Source of the DNA: Lamellibrachia satsuma
Lineage: Eukaryota > Annelida > Polychaeta > Sabellida > Siboglinidae
Length of the DNA: 64,000 nucleotides
Direction: 5' to 3'
NCBI GenBank assembly: GCA_033239005.1
Contig: BSQZ01000061.1
Coordinates: 2,563,501 to 2,627,500, forward strand
The number at the start of each line of letters is the position of its first letter. Position 1 is the stretch's first letter. Under the pieces are notes generated by a model that was given only the letters and a program-made list of their open reading frames with translations, was not told the DNA's origin and searched no databases. A program made the translations under genes and the position numbers. Positions 37,996-49,639 of this stretch are shown piece after piece.

Positions 37996-39180
37996 ATGAA
38001 TTTATGTATTTTTCTAGAAAATTATGAAAATAACAATTAATTGTGTGACAGGACAATTCATCATAGCAAAAAACAACCCATTTTTAAGGTGATATATAAT
38101 TTAATACTTGTATGTGTTTAATTTTAGAAACTGGCGTGTGATGTGTATATATAATGTGTCGTTTGAATGTCCTTTGTTTTCATAATCTGTCTGTGTTTTA
38201 TGGAATCCATATGCAGATATGCGTACGTGGATCCAGGAATATAGAAATAAATATCACTATCTTTTTGAAAAATTTTACATCCTTTGGTTTTTCAAGTGTT
38301 GTCCAGCTGCAAAAAAGTTATATATTTCAAGTTGTTTCCATTTTGTTAGGAAGAGATGCCACATATAAAAGTGGTGTTTTAAAACTGGAGATTGGTTAGA
38401 GGACATAATACTTTGCTTTTGTCACTCCCATGCAAAGCATCAAATAACAACTAAAAGATTATTGTTGCAATGGTCACTGTTTAACAAAGTGACCACACAG
38501 CCATGTGGCAGCACATAGCGGCTCAATAAATTTAGCGAGCATATTATAATCTGTTACACTCATGCTGGTCTTCCGGGGGGTTCAGGGTTTGAATGAGAGA
38601 ACTGAGAGAATTTTGTTTAAATGTAAAATTTTTCTGAAATCCCAGCTGATAGTGTATGCCCGAACCCCCCCCTTCAGAACCCTGAGGATGGGCCTGACAC
38701 TGACAGTCACTGCGTTCTTAGTGTCCACAAACTATCTCATCACATCATAAGCTCTCAAGTGACCAAGACAGCTTACTTGTGTGGCAAATCACATGAAGGA
38801 TGGCAGTATTGACTGTGTAAGAGTCATTTACACGCTGAAACACACGGGGAAATGGATGCCATTAAACTGGTGGCTTTGTGGTTGGACCATGCAGCAAGCC
38901 ATCATAATGCGCATATGATTGAGCTTAAATCTTAATATAGCACTTATATGTGTTGTTTGTATTGATAGAGGTCATATCGTTCACTTGAGGTCAACGTAGC
39001 CAAATCAATCTTGAGAAATTTGGTTTAATTTCATGTAGATGTACAAGTATATGTGAAGCCATATTTGATCCACTTTCCAAGTAGAAGTCATGTAGATGTA
39101 CAAGTATATGTGAAGCCAAGTAGAAGTCATTGGCTGTGCCATTTTCACTGCAGATTTATTTCCATTTCTAGAACAAAAAA
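37996..39180. other. Non-coding DNA; short local duplications
   Basis: A 27-bp phrase containing catgtagatgtacaagtata is repeated at about 39,033 and 39,090. A ggggggttcagggttt block at 38,573 and an inverted-looking cccccccttcagaaccctga at 38,665 may be the ends of a small element. No gene seen. Confidence 0.4.
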
Positions 39181-39273
39181 CTTTTAATTTAGTATTACAT
39201 GTGAACATAACCTTTTAATTTAGTATTACATGTGAACATAACCTTTTGATTTAGTATTACATGTGAACATAAC
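39181..39273. repeat. 31-bp direct repeat, three copies
   Basis: cttttaatttagtattacat then gtgaacataac at 39181, 39212 and 39243; the third copy has one substitution. Confidence 0.92.
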
Positions 39274-39699
39274 CTTTTAATATTAAAGGTACAATGTCTG
39301 ATTATTTTTACTGTAAAATAATGTTGTTCATAGTATTAAAAGTGGGTTTTATTTGGGATATTTGACTGAATTTGAGTAGTTTTGTCATTGTGATAACTAA
39401 TTTGGTGAGAGTGTCAAATATTACAACGTCAACTACTACCTGAGTGGCCTCAAATCAGCCAAATTTGCTGTGCATTGTTGCACACTTGTTTAACCAGAAA
39501 TCGTAATAACCTTTTTCTAATGTTCATTTTGTTGACACCAAGCAAAAGGCAGCAGAACTATTTGCATCAAAATTTAAATTCATCCATATTTTTAACTTCC
39601 TCATGTGGTCTTCCAGAAGAGATGGCTGGTTTATGAGCTGTGCTCTCTCTGGCCATACTACTTGGTCCAGGCCTGACGTCTAGTCCTGGTATCAAGACA

Positions 39700-40205
39700 A
39701 TCCCCATCAGACAAAATCTCCCCGGACAATATCCCCCTAGGACAATATCCCCCCAGACAATATCCCTCCTGGATGAAATCGCCCTGGGCAAAATCCCCAA
39801 TCCAAATGCATATAATAGTTATTAATATATAATTATCTACATAAATGTTACTGCGTAAAGTAAAAAATGTACATTCGTAGATAGCACGGTTTCCAGTCCT
39901 TAATAGCGTTTTACACTTCACCCCCTGGCAGACCTGTTCATTCCAACACCATCTCGACTTCTCTGGGAAGCATTCAGCCATGCTGCAATTACTGTTGATT
40001 TTCTTTCTTTAACAATATCAATATATAATTATCTACATAAATGTTACTACATTGTGTAGTTTTACAGTGCACTGAGCATTATTGATTTCCATCTTGTTTT
40101 TAACAAGACTGTATGCTTTGATTTGAACCTAGGTTTGAGACTTAAACTCACAATGACCGGGGATATGGCAGGAGATATTGTCTGAGGGGGTTTTGTCCTA
40201 GAATC
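39700..40205 (-). mobile_element. SINE-like element, copy 2, with internal direct repeats
   Basis: On the minus strand a tRNA-like head (B box GGTTCAAATC, 40129 to 40120; a 7-nt loop closed by GTTT/AAAC before it) is followed 126 bp later by the 40-bp core (39994 to 39955) shared with 26431-26470. A 29-bp sequence containing aattatctacataaatgtta is perfectly repeated at 39824-39852 and 40020-40048, on both sides of the core. Degenerate ggacaatatccccc units (39715-39795) reappear inverted at 40160-40200 (gatattgtctgaggggg), so the whole may be a compound or nested insertion. Confidence 0.42.
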
Positions 40206-41127
40206 CCCATCTATGTCCAAGCGTGATGTTTACCTCTGAAGGCTGCTACTGGAGACCTATTAGGCTGAGGTCCTTTGATCCTGTCAACCATGCCTGGAGG
40301 AAAATACATGTAATGGGCATTAATTAATGGACACACGTTCGTTACTTTGTTGCTACAGAACAAGATAAAAAGTGTTGACTTTCACATATCAATTAGATGT
40401 AGCGTGCAACTAATTGGATTAGATGCTGTTGAAATAATGCAATTTTGATACCATTATTGCCAAAGATTGCCTGTCATTCTTCTGTGAATATATCCACTAA
40501 GTCTACCGTCAGATGAATAATACTGTCTACGGTCCAGGTAACTGTGGTATTCAGCTGACTGCTGTCAGTAATTGCTCCTCTAAGAACTGTTGTCCAGGAG
40601 GTGGCCTGTTCAGACTGATTCATGTGGCACACTTCAGTTACAATGTATATGTCTGGAAAATAAATGTTGTATTTATTGGCTCCTTTTAGAGTTTGTAATG
40701 TACAGACTGGTGTAGCTAGTGCCTGGACTGGTTTGGATTTTGCTTTATATTGGCCAGGCCATTGATTTGACTACACAGAAGCAGTTATTCAATGAACCGT
40801 TGTTTTTGTGGATACCCTAACCTAGCCGATGTAGCTGTATATATATAGTATTATATACTAGTCTGTGTCTGTATATATATATATATATTGACCCTAGCCT
40901 GTGTGTGTGTTCTCAAAGCCACTACAGCTATTATACCTTAGCCTGTGTATCTGTGTATACATAAGCTTGTATGTCTGTGGAGATCTTCAGAGCTAGCATC
41001 AAATAAGCTTGTATGTCTGTGGAGACCTTCAGAGCAAGCATCAAAACAACCAGATGAACAGTATATGTGCACAGACGACCACACACCATGTGTTCTGATT
41101 CTAATCAGGCCGTATTTGGGTTTGCAG
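40206..41127. other. Intronic or intergenic DNA before the Dispatched exons
   Basis: Contains an (AT)n tract near 40,870 and a locally duplicated ataagcttgtatgtctgtgg phrase near 40,960-41,030. TTGGGTTTGCAG ending at 41127 is the acceptor of the first certain Dispatched exon. Confidence 0.5.
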
Positions 41128-41251
41128 CTACATCCGTGTACTCACCCACTACCCCTACGTCGTGCTGGCTCTGGTCTCCATCCTCGCCGCTACCTGTCTC
41201 GTCGTCACCTTCACCATTGGCACCCTGCCAGACTTCACAGACCCCAGGCTG
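41128..41251 (+). CDS. disp: Dispatched exon with TM1
   Basis: Acceptor TTTGCAG|C; one base completes a split codon, then YIRVLTHYPYVV and the first membrane helix to LPDFTDPRL. Donor CTG|gtgagt, phase 0. Confidence 0.88.
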
Positions 41252-44200
41252 GTGAGTGCTACCGGGGCAGAACTTTATTCCACTGACACACCGCAAAGTA
41301 TCATCACTTGTCCTGGGAATTGCTCTTCATTACATCATTCCTTCTTCTCCCTGTATAGCTTCCACTAGAACTCAATCCAGGACATTTTACTCCCTTTGAT
41401 GGTGCAAAAGCTTTTTTAACCCACTAATATTTTTCTAATCTCCCTCTATACTACTAAGTTTTGACATATTGAAGGCATTGAATTAAGATGCACACAGCAG
41501 TTATATAGAATATATTACTAAATGTGTCATTTCTTAAAATAAACACGTATTTGCGGATTTGATTACGTCGACAAACAATCATTTGATATGTAAATTATAC
41601 ATTTTCATGCAATTCAATATGACCAAATCTATGCAATGTTGTCAGCAATCGTTGCTATAATTATGGCGATAGGTTTATAATAATTGTGCAGGTGTGTATT
41701 GGTTAAACAGACTCAGTAGAGTGATTATGTAGTTGATCCAGAGTGTGGCATTCCAGGGCTTCGAGGTACGAGGCACAGAAATCAGTAAGCGCGTCCGTAG
41801 TCACGCTGACCTGTTTGAGGCAACGATCCACACGCAAAGCACAAAGCGATCCGCAGATCGCGTTGGGCACACAGTCTCGGCCAAGATACACCAGCGACAC
41901 CTAGCGACCAACGCGAGTTACAATGTGGACGACGTCGACAGTAGCGACTACTCTGCGGTCAATGACTCGTACAGCGCCACTGACGCATTCTTCTGCGACA
42001 GACCAAGTGAGTGCCTTCCGAGTTTACGTGGAACGCTAAAGAATGTAATTTGTCATATAAGATATGTTTCATTGAATGACGGCTCTCCGGTCGTGTTTCA
42101 GGGAAAGCGTACGCGCGTGTCGTGTATGTCGACATCGATGGCGGCAATCTGTTCACGGTGAGACGTATCAAGGCGATGTGTCGGCTGGAAGACGATGTCC
42201 TCCGTCGTCACCAGTCATTCCGCGACGCTTGCGTCGAGACGACGGTGTCGCGACAGTGCTGTCGCAGCTGGTCGCTCGGCAACTACATCAGTCGGCTGAC
42301 GAATCGCACGTCATGCTACCACATTCGGCACCGGGACGTCGCCTACGTGGAAAACCTGCTGACGACGTGCGTCACATACTACCGAAGTCTGTCGCTGCTG
42401 GCCGACTGCTACGACGCCGAGGCGAACGGCGGCCGCTACCGACAGTGCAACTCGATTCCGGCGCCGTGCAAACGCTACAACGCCGTGTACGACATACTGC
42501 ACTACCTCGCCGACGTCGACTTCATGGCGGATGGCGACGACGGGATCAACCGCAAGTTGTCGTACAGCATGTCGTTTCTGCCGGTGGCGGCTGGAACGGG
42601 CGCCGTGCCGCTCTACGACAGCTTGGATGGCACGACCCTCTCCGGCACGCAAGTCAAGGTGGTTGCCGTCGACTTCGGCGTCAAGCAGGAGTTGTTCGAC
42701 AAATATCTACAGGACGACGTTCTGTGGTTCGGCGTAGCTCTGCTCGCTATCATGCTCGCCATGTGGATCTACACGACGTCGCTGTTCCTTACGATCATGG
42801 CCGTCATCTCGCTGTTCCTCTCGCTGGAGATCTCCTACTTCGTGTACACGCTCGTCTTCAACATCCGCTTCTTCCCCTTTATGAATCTCCTCGTGCTCGT
42901 CATCCTCATCGGCGTCGGCGCAGACAACGTGTTCATCTACTGCAAGACGTGGACGCTCGCCAAGCAGGAGAAGAACGTCGGCACACTCGAGAAGATCGTC
43001 TCCGACACGCTCAAGCACGCCACTCTGTCGATCTTCGTGACGAGTCTCACGACGGCCGCCGCCTTCTACGCCAGCTACGTGAGCCACATAACGGCACTCG
43101 CCTGCTTCGCGCTCTTCGCCGGCACCACCGTCATCGTCAACTTCTTCATAGTCATCACGTGGTTCCCGGCGTCGCTGGTCGTCTACGAGAAGTGGCTGTC
43201 CGACTGCTGTCTGTGCTACGGCACGGAGTTCTATGGCAGCAAGCGCGGGAGTGCCTACTACGCACGCGCCCTGCCCTACACGGTCTACGAGCGTGCGTGC
43301 GTGTGTTGGCGCGCCGTCTTCGAGAAGCTGCTGCCGTGCGCCGTGCTGCGACTGCGCGTCGTCTGGCTCCTGTCGCTCGCCGCTGTCGCACTCGGCGCCA
43401 TCGTCGTCGTTTTCTACTCGCCGAGACTGCGACTGCCGACGTCAGACGACTTCCAGCTGTTCTCGCACGACCACCTGTTCGAGGTGTACGACCTGCGTAT
43501 GAAGCGTCACTTCTGGTTCGAGCGAGCCGTCGGGAACAGCGTCGTCACGATGCCCATGACGATTGTGTGGGGAGTGCAACCTGTCGACGCCGGCGATAAA
43601 CTCGACCCGTTCAGTAAGAGCAGTGTCGTGTACGACGAGACATTCAACCTGGCGACGCCCCGCGCACAGAGGTGGCTGCTGCGGTTCTGTCGGGCTCTGC
43701 GCACTACGGACTTCTACCAGCGCGAACCGGGGCTTCAGCTGACGAACTGCTTCATAGAACACTTCAAGCTGTTCATGGAGTCGGACTGCGACGCGACAGC
43801 CAGCGTAGAGCAGCGGTCGTGCTGCGGCTTTGACACGTTCCCTTTTAGCGAGGACGAGTTTAACAGGTGTGTGCGCGTCTATGCGCCGATACTCGCGCAC
43901 TCCCGGCGTATCTATCACTCCAACCCGAACGCCGGGCCCCGCTTCTCGAAAGACACGGGCAAACTGGTGGCGCTTGTCGTCGAGTTCAGCAGCAAAGAGC
44001 CGTACTCACTCAGCTACGAGAAGATCGCCGCCTTCTACAATTACATGGACAGCTGGGTGAGCGAGCGAATGTTGACGGCGCCGGAGGAGATGCGTCGCGG
44101 CTGGTTCGTCAGTCTGCTCGACTTCTACGCGCTGCAGGTGAGTATCGCCGAGGGCACACCGCTCGCTATCGGCATCGCGATCGCCATCGCCACGGTCGTC

Positions 44201-45052
44201 GCCTTCCTCACGACACTAAACCTGCTCATCACCTTCTACGCCATGCTCAGTATCGCCGCCGCCATCTTCGTCACGATCGCCGCGCTCGTGCTGCTCGGCT
44301 GGCAGCTGAACGTTCTCGAGTCCGTCACTATATCGGCCGCCGTAGGACTGTCCATAGACTTCACGCTCCACTACGGCATGGCGTACCGCCTGTCGCCCGA
44401 CCTCGACCGACAGATGCGGGTGGCGTGTGGGACTGCCCGCATGGGCAGTCCCGTGGCAGTGGCGGCACTGACGACATTCCTGGCCGGCGCGCTCATGATG
44501 CCGTCGACGATCCTCGCGTACCGCCAACTCGGCACCTTCCTCATGGTCGTCATGGCCGTCAGTTGGACCTACGCCACCTTCTTCTTCCAGTCGCTGCTGC
44601 GCTGTTTCGGTCCGGAGGGCGGTTTCGGGCAGTTCCACTGGCCGACGTGCGGGGTGTGCGACGGCAGCGACTCGCGGTGGCGTCGACACGTCGACAAGAC
44701 CGTCTACACGATGTCCGAGTCGACGTTGTCCAGCTCGAGTGTGACGCACGCCAACAACAGCAGTGAGACGCACGAACTCGAACACTTGACAGACGACTCG
44801 TGTCGCCAGCAGCACAGACTTGGTAGTAAGACGGTGCAGCACCACAAACACTCGGCCGAGTCGCTAGACGCCTCCTCGACGCAGCCTACACCGCCGTCCT
44901 GCACGAGTCTACACGTGGACGACGACACGAGTAATCGTTGTGCAGACAGGGAGAGCTGTGCGAGACTCCTCGAGAGTAACGGCAGTTGTGAGCAGGCCGG
45001 TAGCCTAACAAACAACCCGAATGTGTGGCTTCAGAGACACGAACACATGTAA
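41128..45052 (+). CDS. disp: Dispatched-family RND transporter (three exons; 5' end uncertain)
   Basis: Dispatched proteins are 12-pass membrane proteins of the RND/Patched superfamily that release cholesterol-modified Hedgehog from producing cells. Exons 41128-41251, 41757-42006 and 42102-45052 join in phase (0, then 1). Seen: TM1 (YVVLALVSILAATCLVVTF), then GFEVRGTEI, the Cys-rich first loop with CCRSWSLGNY and SCYHI, the sterol-sensing-type segment TM2-TM6 (from about 42,720), GVGADN in TM4 (42911-42928), a second large loop rich in Cys, TM8-TM12 with GLSIDFTLHYGMAY (from 44345), and a Ser/Thr-rich cytoplasmic tail to TAA 45050-45052. The SWSLGNY and GLSxDFxxHYGxAYR motifs separate it from Patched and NPC1. 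The coding sequence is GC-rich in an AT-rich neighbourhood. With the candidate exon at 20.5 kb the protein is 1,129 residues. Which vertebrate paralogue (DISP1-3) it matches best was not tested. Confidence 0.93.
41757..42006 (+). CDS. disp: Dispatched exon, start of first extracellular loop
   Basis: Acceptor TTCCAG|GGC; begins GFEVRGTEISKRV, the GFExRGT signature that follows TM1 in Dispatched proteins. Donor CCA A|gtgagt, phase 1. Confidence 0.88.
42102..45052 (+). CDS. disp: Dispatched last exon, TM2-TM12 and tail
   Basis: Acceptor GTTTCAG|GG; the 2.95-kb uninterrupted exon carries most of both extracellular loops, eleven of the twelve helices and the cytoplasmic tail. Most of the protein being in one large exon is also usual for vertebrate Dispatched genes. 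Overlapping frames on both strands in this GC-rich exon are shadows. Confidence 0.95.
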
Positions 45053-45118
45053 TAATTGTTCTGCCCGCTACTGCTATAGTGAAATATAATCGTCTTGTAC
45101 AACTCGTGATCTGTTATT

Positions 45119-45124
45119 AATAAA
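45119..45124 (+). terminator. Polyadenylation signal of Dispatched
   Basis: AATAAA 67 bp after the stop codon, in AT-rich sequence. Confidence 0.75.
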
Positions 45125-45349
45125 ATATACTACGATACTGCGTTGTTACATTGCAATTAAAGTGACTGTTTCATCACACTTTTTCGACAGTTAAGTGTTG
45201 CGCGCGTTTGTGCATGCGTCTGTGTGTACATTAAGTAAGGTAATTGTGCACTGCGTGGCCGTTTAATTCCAGAATATTACATAGAATCTGCAACCAAATG
45301 TGTTGAAAAAACTTTAAATAACGGTCACTACCGTCAAAACAAGTGTGTG

Positions 45350-45381
<32 letters not shown>

Positions 45382-46313
45382 GACGTGGGTGGGTGGGTGG
45401 GTGTATACACATATATATATATACAATCGCGGGATCTTGTTAGCAGTAGGGTACTTATGGCGGGTGCTATTGAGCTATTCCCCCATTTGGCTTTAATGTT
45501 TTATTGTTTTCCGTATGTAACATGTTGCGCCGCTACGTGGCGGCATAGTAAACTAATGGGTGACAAAGCTTGATGTTTTGGCCCTTGCATCAAGATGTAC
45601 GTATTCGCCTTCTGGGGATTAAACAAATTCGCTCTTTCTGGTATCCTCTATTGTAAATTCAACATTGCATGCACTGTCTGGTGCAGATTGTGGCCGGTAA
45701 ATTTCGCAGTATTATAGAAATAATTATTGCCGTAGTGGTGCTGTGGCAACAATAGTGGCGCCACACGGTGGACCGGGAACTAGCCTAACATGTGAGGGCG
45801 ACAGCAGGTGGCGCCAAGTTACGAAGCTGGCGGGATAATAATTGTTTTTAGAATGTGCTTTCGACATTTCAGAAAAAAATTACGATATAATACATGATAT
45901 TTGTGTTAATGGGTGATGATGATGTGCACAACATTATAACAGGTTGTACATTCGATACCTCCAGAGAGCGTTGACAATGAGTGTACGTATGGAAACGATG
46001 AGAATAAAGTTAACGTTTGTAAAATGGGCGATAATGTTAGACGTTTATAGTATTTCGACGTAATACTCCTGCATTCGCATGCCATAGGCAAACACAGATA
46101 TTCAGTTAATAATAATTACAGTCATTGGAATTGGTTTTATTATATGTAACAGACATAGCATTAATTAAGGCATACATAAGTATTACCGATACTGTATTGG
46201 TAAAGGCTAAACTAAAGTTTCGTTAGTTAATAAGGATAAACAGATTTTGTGTCCATCAACTTTGAAGATAAATCACATGGTGTTAATATACATAACATAT
46301 ATGATTTTTTCAG
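45125..46313. other. Intergenic region: microsatellites and GTGGCGCC motifs
   Basis: Carries (gcgt)n-(gggt)n-(at)n at 45,345-45,425 and the shared agtggcgccac motif (45754-45764). A short frame from ATG 45457 (MAGAIELFPHLALMFYCFPY, then GTAACA at 45517) has the phase needed to precede the exon at 46314, but the donor is weak. Confidence 0.4.
45801..45814 (+). promoter_or_regulatory. CTCF-like binding motif
   Basis: ACAGCAGGTGGCGC agrees with the bilaterian CTCF core (CCASYAGRKGGCRS) at 13 of 14 positions. It lies between Dispatched and the next gene, a typical boundary position. A 14-bp match is only suggestive. Confidence 0.35.
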
Positions 46314-46422
46314 AAAGCAGTGACTGACTGGGCGGCATGGGAGGCTGCCCTGGATCGAGGAGAGAGCGTAGAAGAATTGTTGGGCCTGGGGAAAGGCCAC
46401 AACTCTTACCAGAGTCCACACA
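46314..46422 (+). CDS. Unrecognised gene, internal exon
   Basis: Starts in phase 0 after TTTTTTCAG and ends one base into a codon at CAC A|gtcagt. The donor GTCAGT is acceptable but not optimal. Confidence 0.5.
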
Positions 46423-47641
46423 GTCAGTTACTGCAACAAGAGCAAATAACGCTAGTTCATGCAAATTGTGTTCCTGAATTACAAATGAAATCCTTAATGC
46501 CACAACAAATAGTATTATTCATCTCGGAATGTAAATGTGACCCACTCCATCGAAATCAGGAATAAGTCGGAAAATTACATTTTGAGATAACACAATTCTG
46601 AGAAAAATAGCTTTGAAGTTTACTAGAGTATATTCATACATTTCAATAACAACGGCACAATATGAAGTTGAAATTTTGCACTATTGTGGTACACATCAAC
46701 ACGGATATTTTAGTGCAATTCCATTTTCAGCGATGTTGCTGTCTGCGCACTCGCTCGAAGCTCTCAATGTCTGCTCGATCGTGGTCTTCCTCGTCACTTT
46801 CGCACTCAGAAATGATGCTCATTTCACTGTCGCTGTCTGAGCCATTTGATTCGACAAAATTCCCCAGTCAACAGCAACTAAATAATCGATTAGTAAACGT
46901 AGATTTGATATAAGTCTCCAAAGTAGTCAAACCAAAACAAACATGGCTTCGCATGGGGGTAAATGTCGCATTGCAAATGATATTCCAAAATATATTCATA
47001 GCTCTATGAAACATTGTATTTTTTCAAAGTTATCAGTCGTTTTTTGACCTTATAATAGCATGACAGCAATCTAGGATACTTGGGCTAATTAAAAACCTGA
47101 GCACTGGTCATCACAGCCAAATTCACCCCTATATGCACTTTGAAGTGGAATAGCCAGGCTCAGCGTTTCCAACTTATTCCTGATTTCGATCGAGTGGGTC
47201 ATAAATGTTCAATAAAGTATAGTTTTAGTTGTTATTTAAAAAAATTATTTTGAAAAAAAATTATTTTGAAAAAAAATTTGCAAAGCATGTGTGCCGTGTC
47301 AGACGTCTTTGGAAATAATACTAAATATTAAAATGATACAAATATATGCTTATTAAGAACTAACAATAACTTTTGCTTCACTGACAGCATCACAGCCTCA
47401 AGCAAGTACATCAAGGTCAGAAATGACAGAGGACCTCTATACAGAGTTGACAGTGCCGGGTCATTCAGGAGGAAAATTTAATTTTGTGCTTCCAATTAAA
47501 CCCTTCCATGTTGGAAGCCAGAAGATGGAACCACCAATGTCATCACTGTCAGACAAACTGCGTGTGACAACACCGTTTATACCATTGAACGATTTACTTG
47601 GACCATGTCTGTACTCTCCACCTCGTCAGAGACACTGTTAA
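46314..47641 (+). CDS. Unrecognised small gene (two exons seen, 5' end missing)
   Basis: Exon 46314-46422 follows a good acceptor (ATTTTTTCAG) and reads KAVTDWAAWEAALDRGESVEE and on to a GTCAGT donor (phase 1). Exon 47388-47641 follows CACTGACAG, completes the split codon, and reads through FNFVLPIKPFHVGSQKM and PFIPLNDLLGPCLYSPPRQRHC to TAA. The phases agree, the composition is protein-like, and an AATAAA follows 59 bp after the stop, so this looks like a real gene end. The protein seen is 120 residues with no membrane helix or known motif; W-x-A-W-E in the first exon suggests a small helical segment. The start exon is not certain (see 45457). I do not recognise the family. Confidence 0.55.
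47388..47641 (+). CDS. Unrecognised gene, last exon
   Basis: Two bases complete the split codon, giving Thr, then SQPQASTSRSEMTEDLYTE and on to the stop at 47639-47641. Confidence 0.6.
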
Positions 47642-47699
47642 CTTGTGCACAACAATCTTCCTGCAAGACATTTTCTTGAATATTATTAATATACATATA

Positions 47700-47705
47700 A
47701 ATAAA
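47700..47705 (+). terminator. Polyadenylation signal of the unrecognised gene
   Basis: AATAAA 59 bp after the stop codon. Confidence 0.65.
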
Positions 47706-47885
47706 TAGACAACTTGAAGTTTGATTTTGTCTTAATTGTTACAACTGATATCCTAGTTAGAAACAATAAATTGCAGTTATTCTGCACAACTTTAAACATC
47801 ATTCATTGCTTACAACTGTCCACTCCAGCATTTTAGCCACTCTCCTTAGTTAACAAACTTCAATAAATATTTACAACCATCTTTG

Positions 47886-48877
47886 TTAAGGTAGCAGGAT
47901 CCCTTTAAAATAAGATTTTTTTAAGCGATATAAAATTTTAGGTTTATTATTGATAAACAATTATTTTATGATAAAAAAATCAAACAACTTCCTCTAAATA
48001 AGTGAAGGTGTGATTTCTTCCTATCTGTAGCGATGTATTTGCCCCTTTTTCAGATGGTTTATTGCCAAGTAACATAAAAAAAAAATTAACAAGGAATTTG
48101 TGGCATAAGAACTCGCCCCAAGAACCCACCCCAGAAGCAGCCATCCAATTACACACATCCACACACACCACTGACTCTCGCCTATGTAAAAATGTACATG
48201 TAAATCAGAAATGGATATGCATAGTTGTATTTAATATTTTTTCTTAATTCCAAAAACAGAAAATTTGTGAAAGACTCATTACAAAAAAGATTTAGGATGC
48301 TTTGTGTTAATGCCTATTTTCTGATGCATGACAACCTGTGATACAACTTTGAAACGTCCATTAATGCTGTGTGAACTTTAAACACGTATCTCAGAGGACT
48401 CGTGGATGTGCTCTAACTTCAAACATGTTATCTCCAACATTATATAAGATTTCTATCTGAATTTTTCAGCATAACTTCTTTACATAATTGGAAGGAAGGA
48501 AGATGGCAGGATTTTGTGATTAAATGAATGGAATGTGATTTTTATCCAACAAATATTTCATTAGGCACTTGAATATATAAAAAGTTGGAAAACACCGTAA
48601 AACATATTCTAAATTATATTTTACAATATCTATTTCCCTCAGGACATGCATTTATATGTTATATTTATATGTTAATTGCATATCCCTGCAGTTTGTAGTT
48701 AACATGTAATCATGCTTGACGATTTGGCCCTTTTTGGCTGTTGTGGCAGCCATATTGTCTACTAATTAGCATGATATATGCAAATAATATAACTTTTATT
48801 TAGGCCATTCTTACACTAAGTTCGTGGCTACAGTACTGGGTCTTGGAAGGAGCTTTAATGAAATCCTGCTACCTTAA
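47886..48877. mobile_element. TTAA-flanked MITE, about 0.98 kb
   Basis: TTAA|GGTAGCAGGATCCC at 47886 and its inverse GAAATCCTGCTACC|TTAA ending at 48877. Terminal inverted repeats match at 11 consecutive bases, then with gaps of mismatch (TTAAA shared). TTAA target sites are characteristic of the piggyBac superfamily and some relatives. No transposase frame is inside, so it is non-autonomous. Confidence 0.68.
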
Positions 48878-49639
48878 AATATCCAGATTAATTTTATAAA
48901 ATGGTGGATGATCGCAGAACCTTGTCATTCCATACATACCAATTTTCTGTCCTCCAGTAGTTCTGCTTCCTGTGTGAATATTGCATAATCTCTTTAATGT
49001 CTCGAAGTGTTCCGACCAACCGAATACTTCTCCCCTATTAGAATGTCACACGCACGCACGCACGCACGCACGCACGCACACCATAAGATAATGATGTAGT
49101 TATATGTTTGTTGTGCCCTGCCAGATCCAATGACACACTTTTTTCGTTGTACTTTTCATATTTAGTTGAGTCGTTCTAAGTGTTGGTGTGTCGTGTGTCG
49201 TTCCGGCCCTAGTCTAGAGTTTCTATAACTGTTTGGTCAGCAACACTTCCCAACACCAGAAATACGCCAAAAGGAAGGTCGCAACTGGCATTTCGTACAC
49301 AGTGTGCATCCTAAACACTGCAACTTTTAATAATGTGTCAGTGGTTTATAATGACACATACATTTACGCACGCATTACACATAAACGCCTGGAAATATTC
49401 TGGAAGTGTCAAAAAAGGAAAACCAGATTATCACGTTACGAAAATGCGTCACTTATTCTACCGATGGCATTACCACGTTGACTGAACACTGTCCGGCAGG
49501 TGGTAGCACTGTTCTATTGTTTACATAGCGAACGACCACTCAATAGGAAATCCGATATGATCTATTTTACGTGTGGTCACTGAGCCGAGCGATGCGCTGT
49601 TTATTCAGCGATTTCGTCGAAGGATGTGACTTTGAGATT
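48878..49639. other. Intergenic DNA before NEK9; small (CGCA)n tract
   Basis: A (cgca)n microsatellite lies at 49049-49080. An 82-codon + frame (49233-49481) has no recognised content. Confidence 0.5.

Noticed and set aside
42076..43599. 507-codon Arg-rich frame overlapping the Dispatched exon
   Set aside because: Shadow frame of the GC-rich Dispatched coding exon; the +2 frame has the transmembrane helices and family motifs. The same holds for the minus-strand frames of 113 to 211 codons here.
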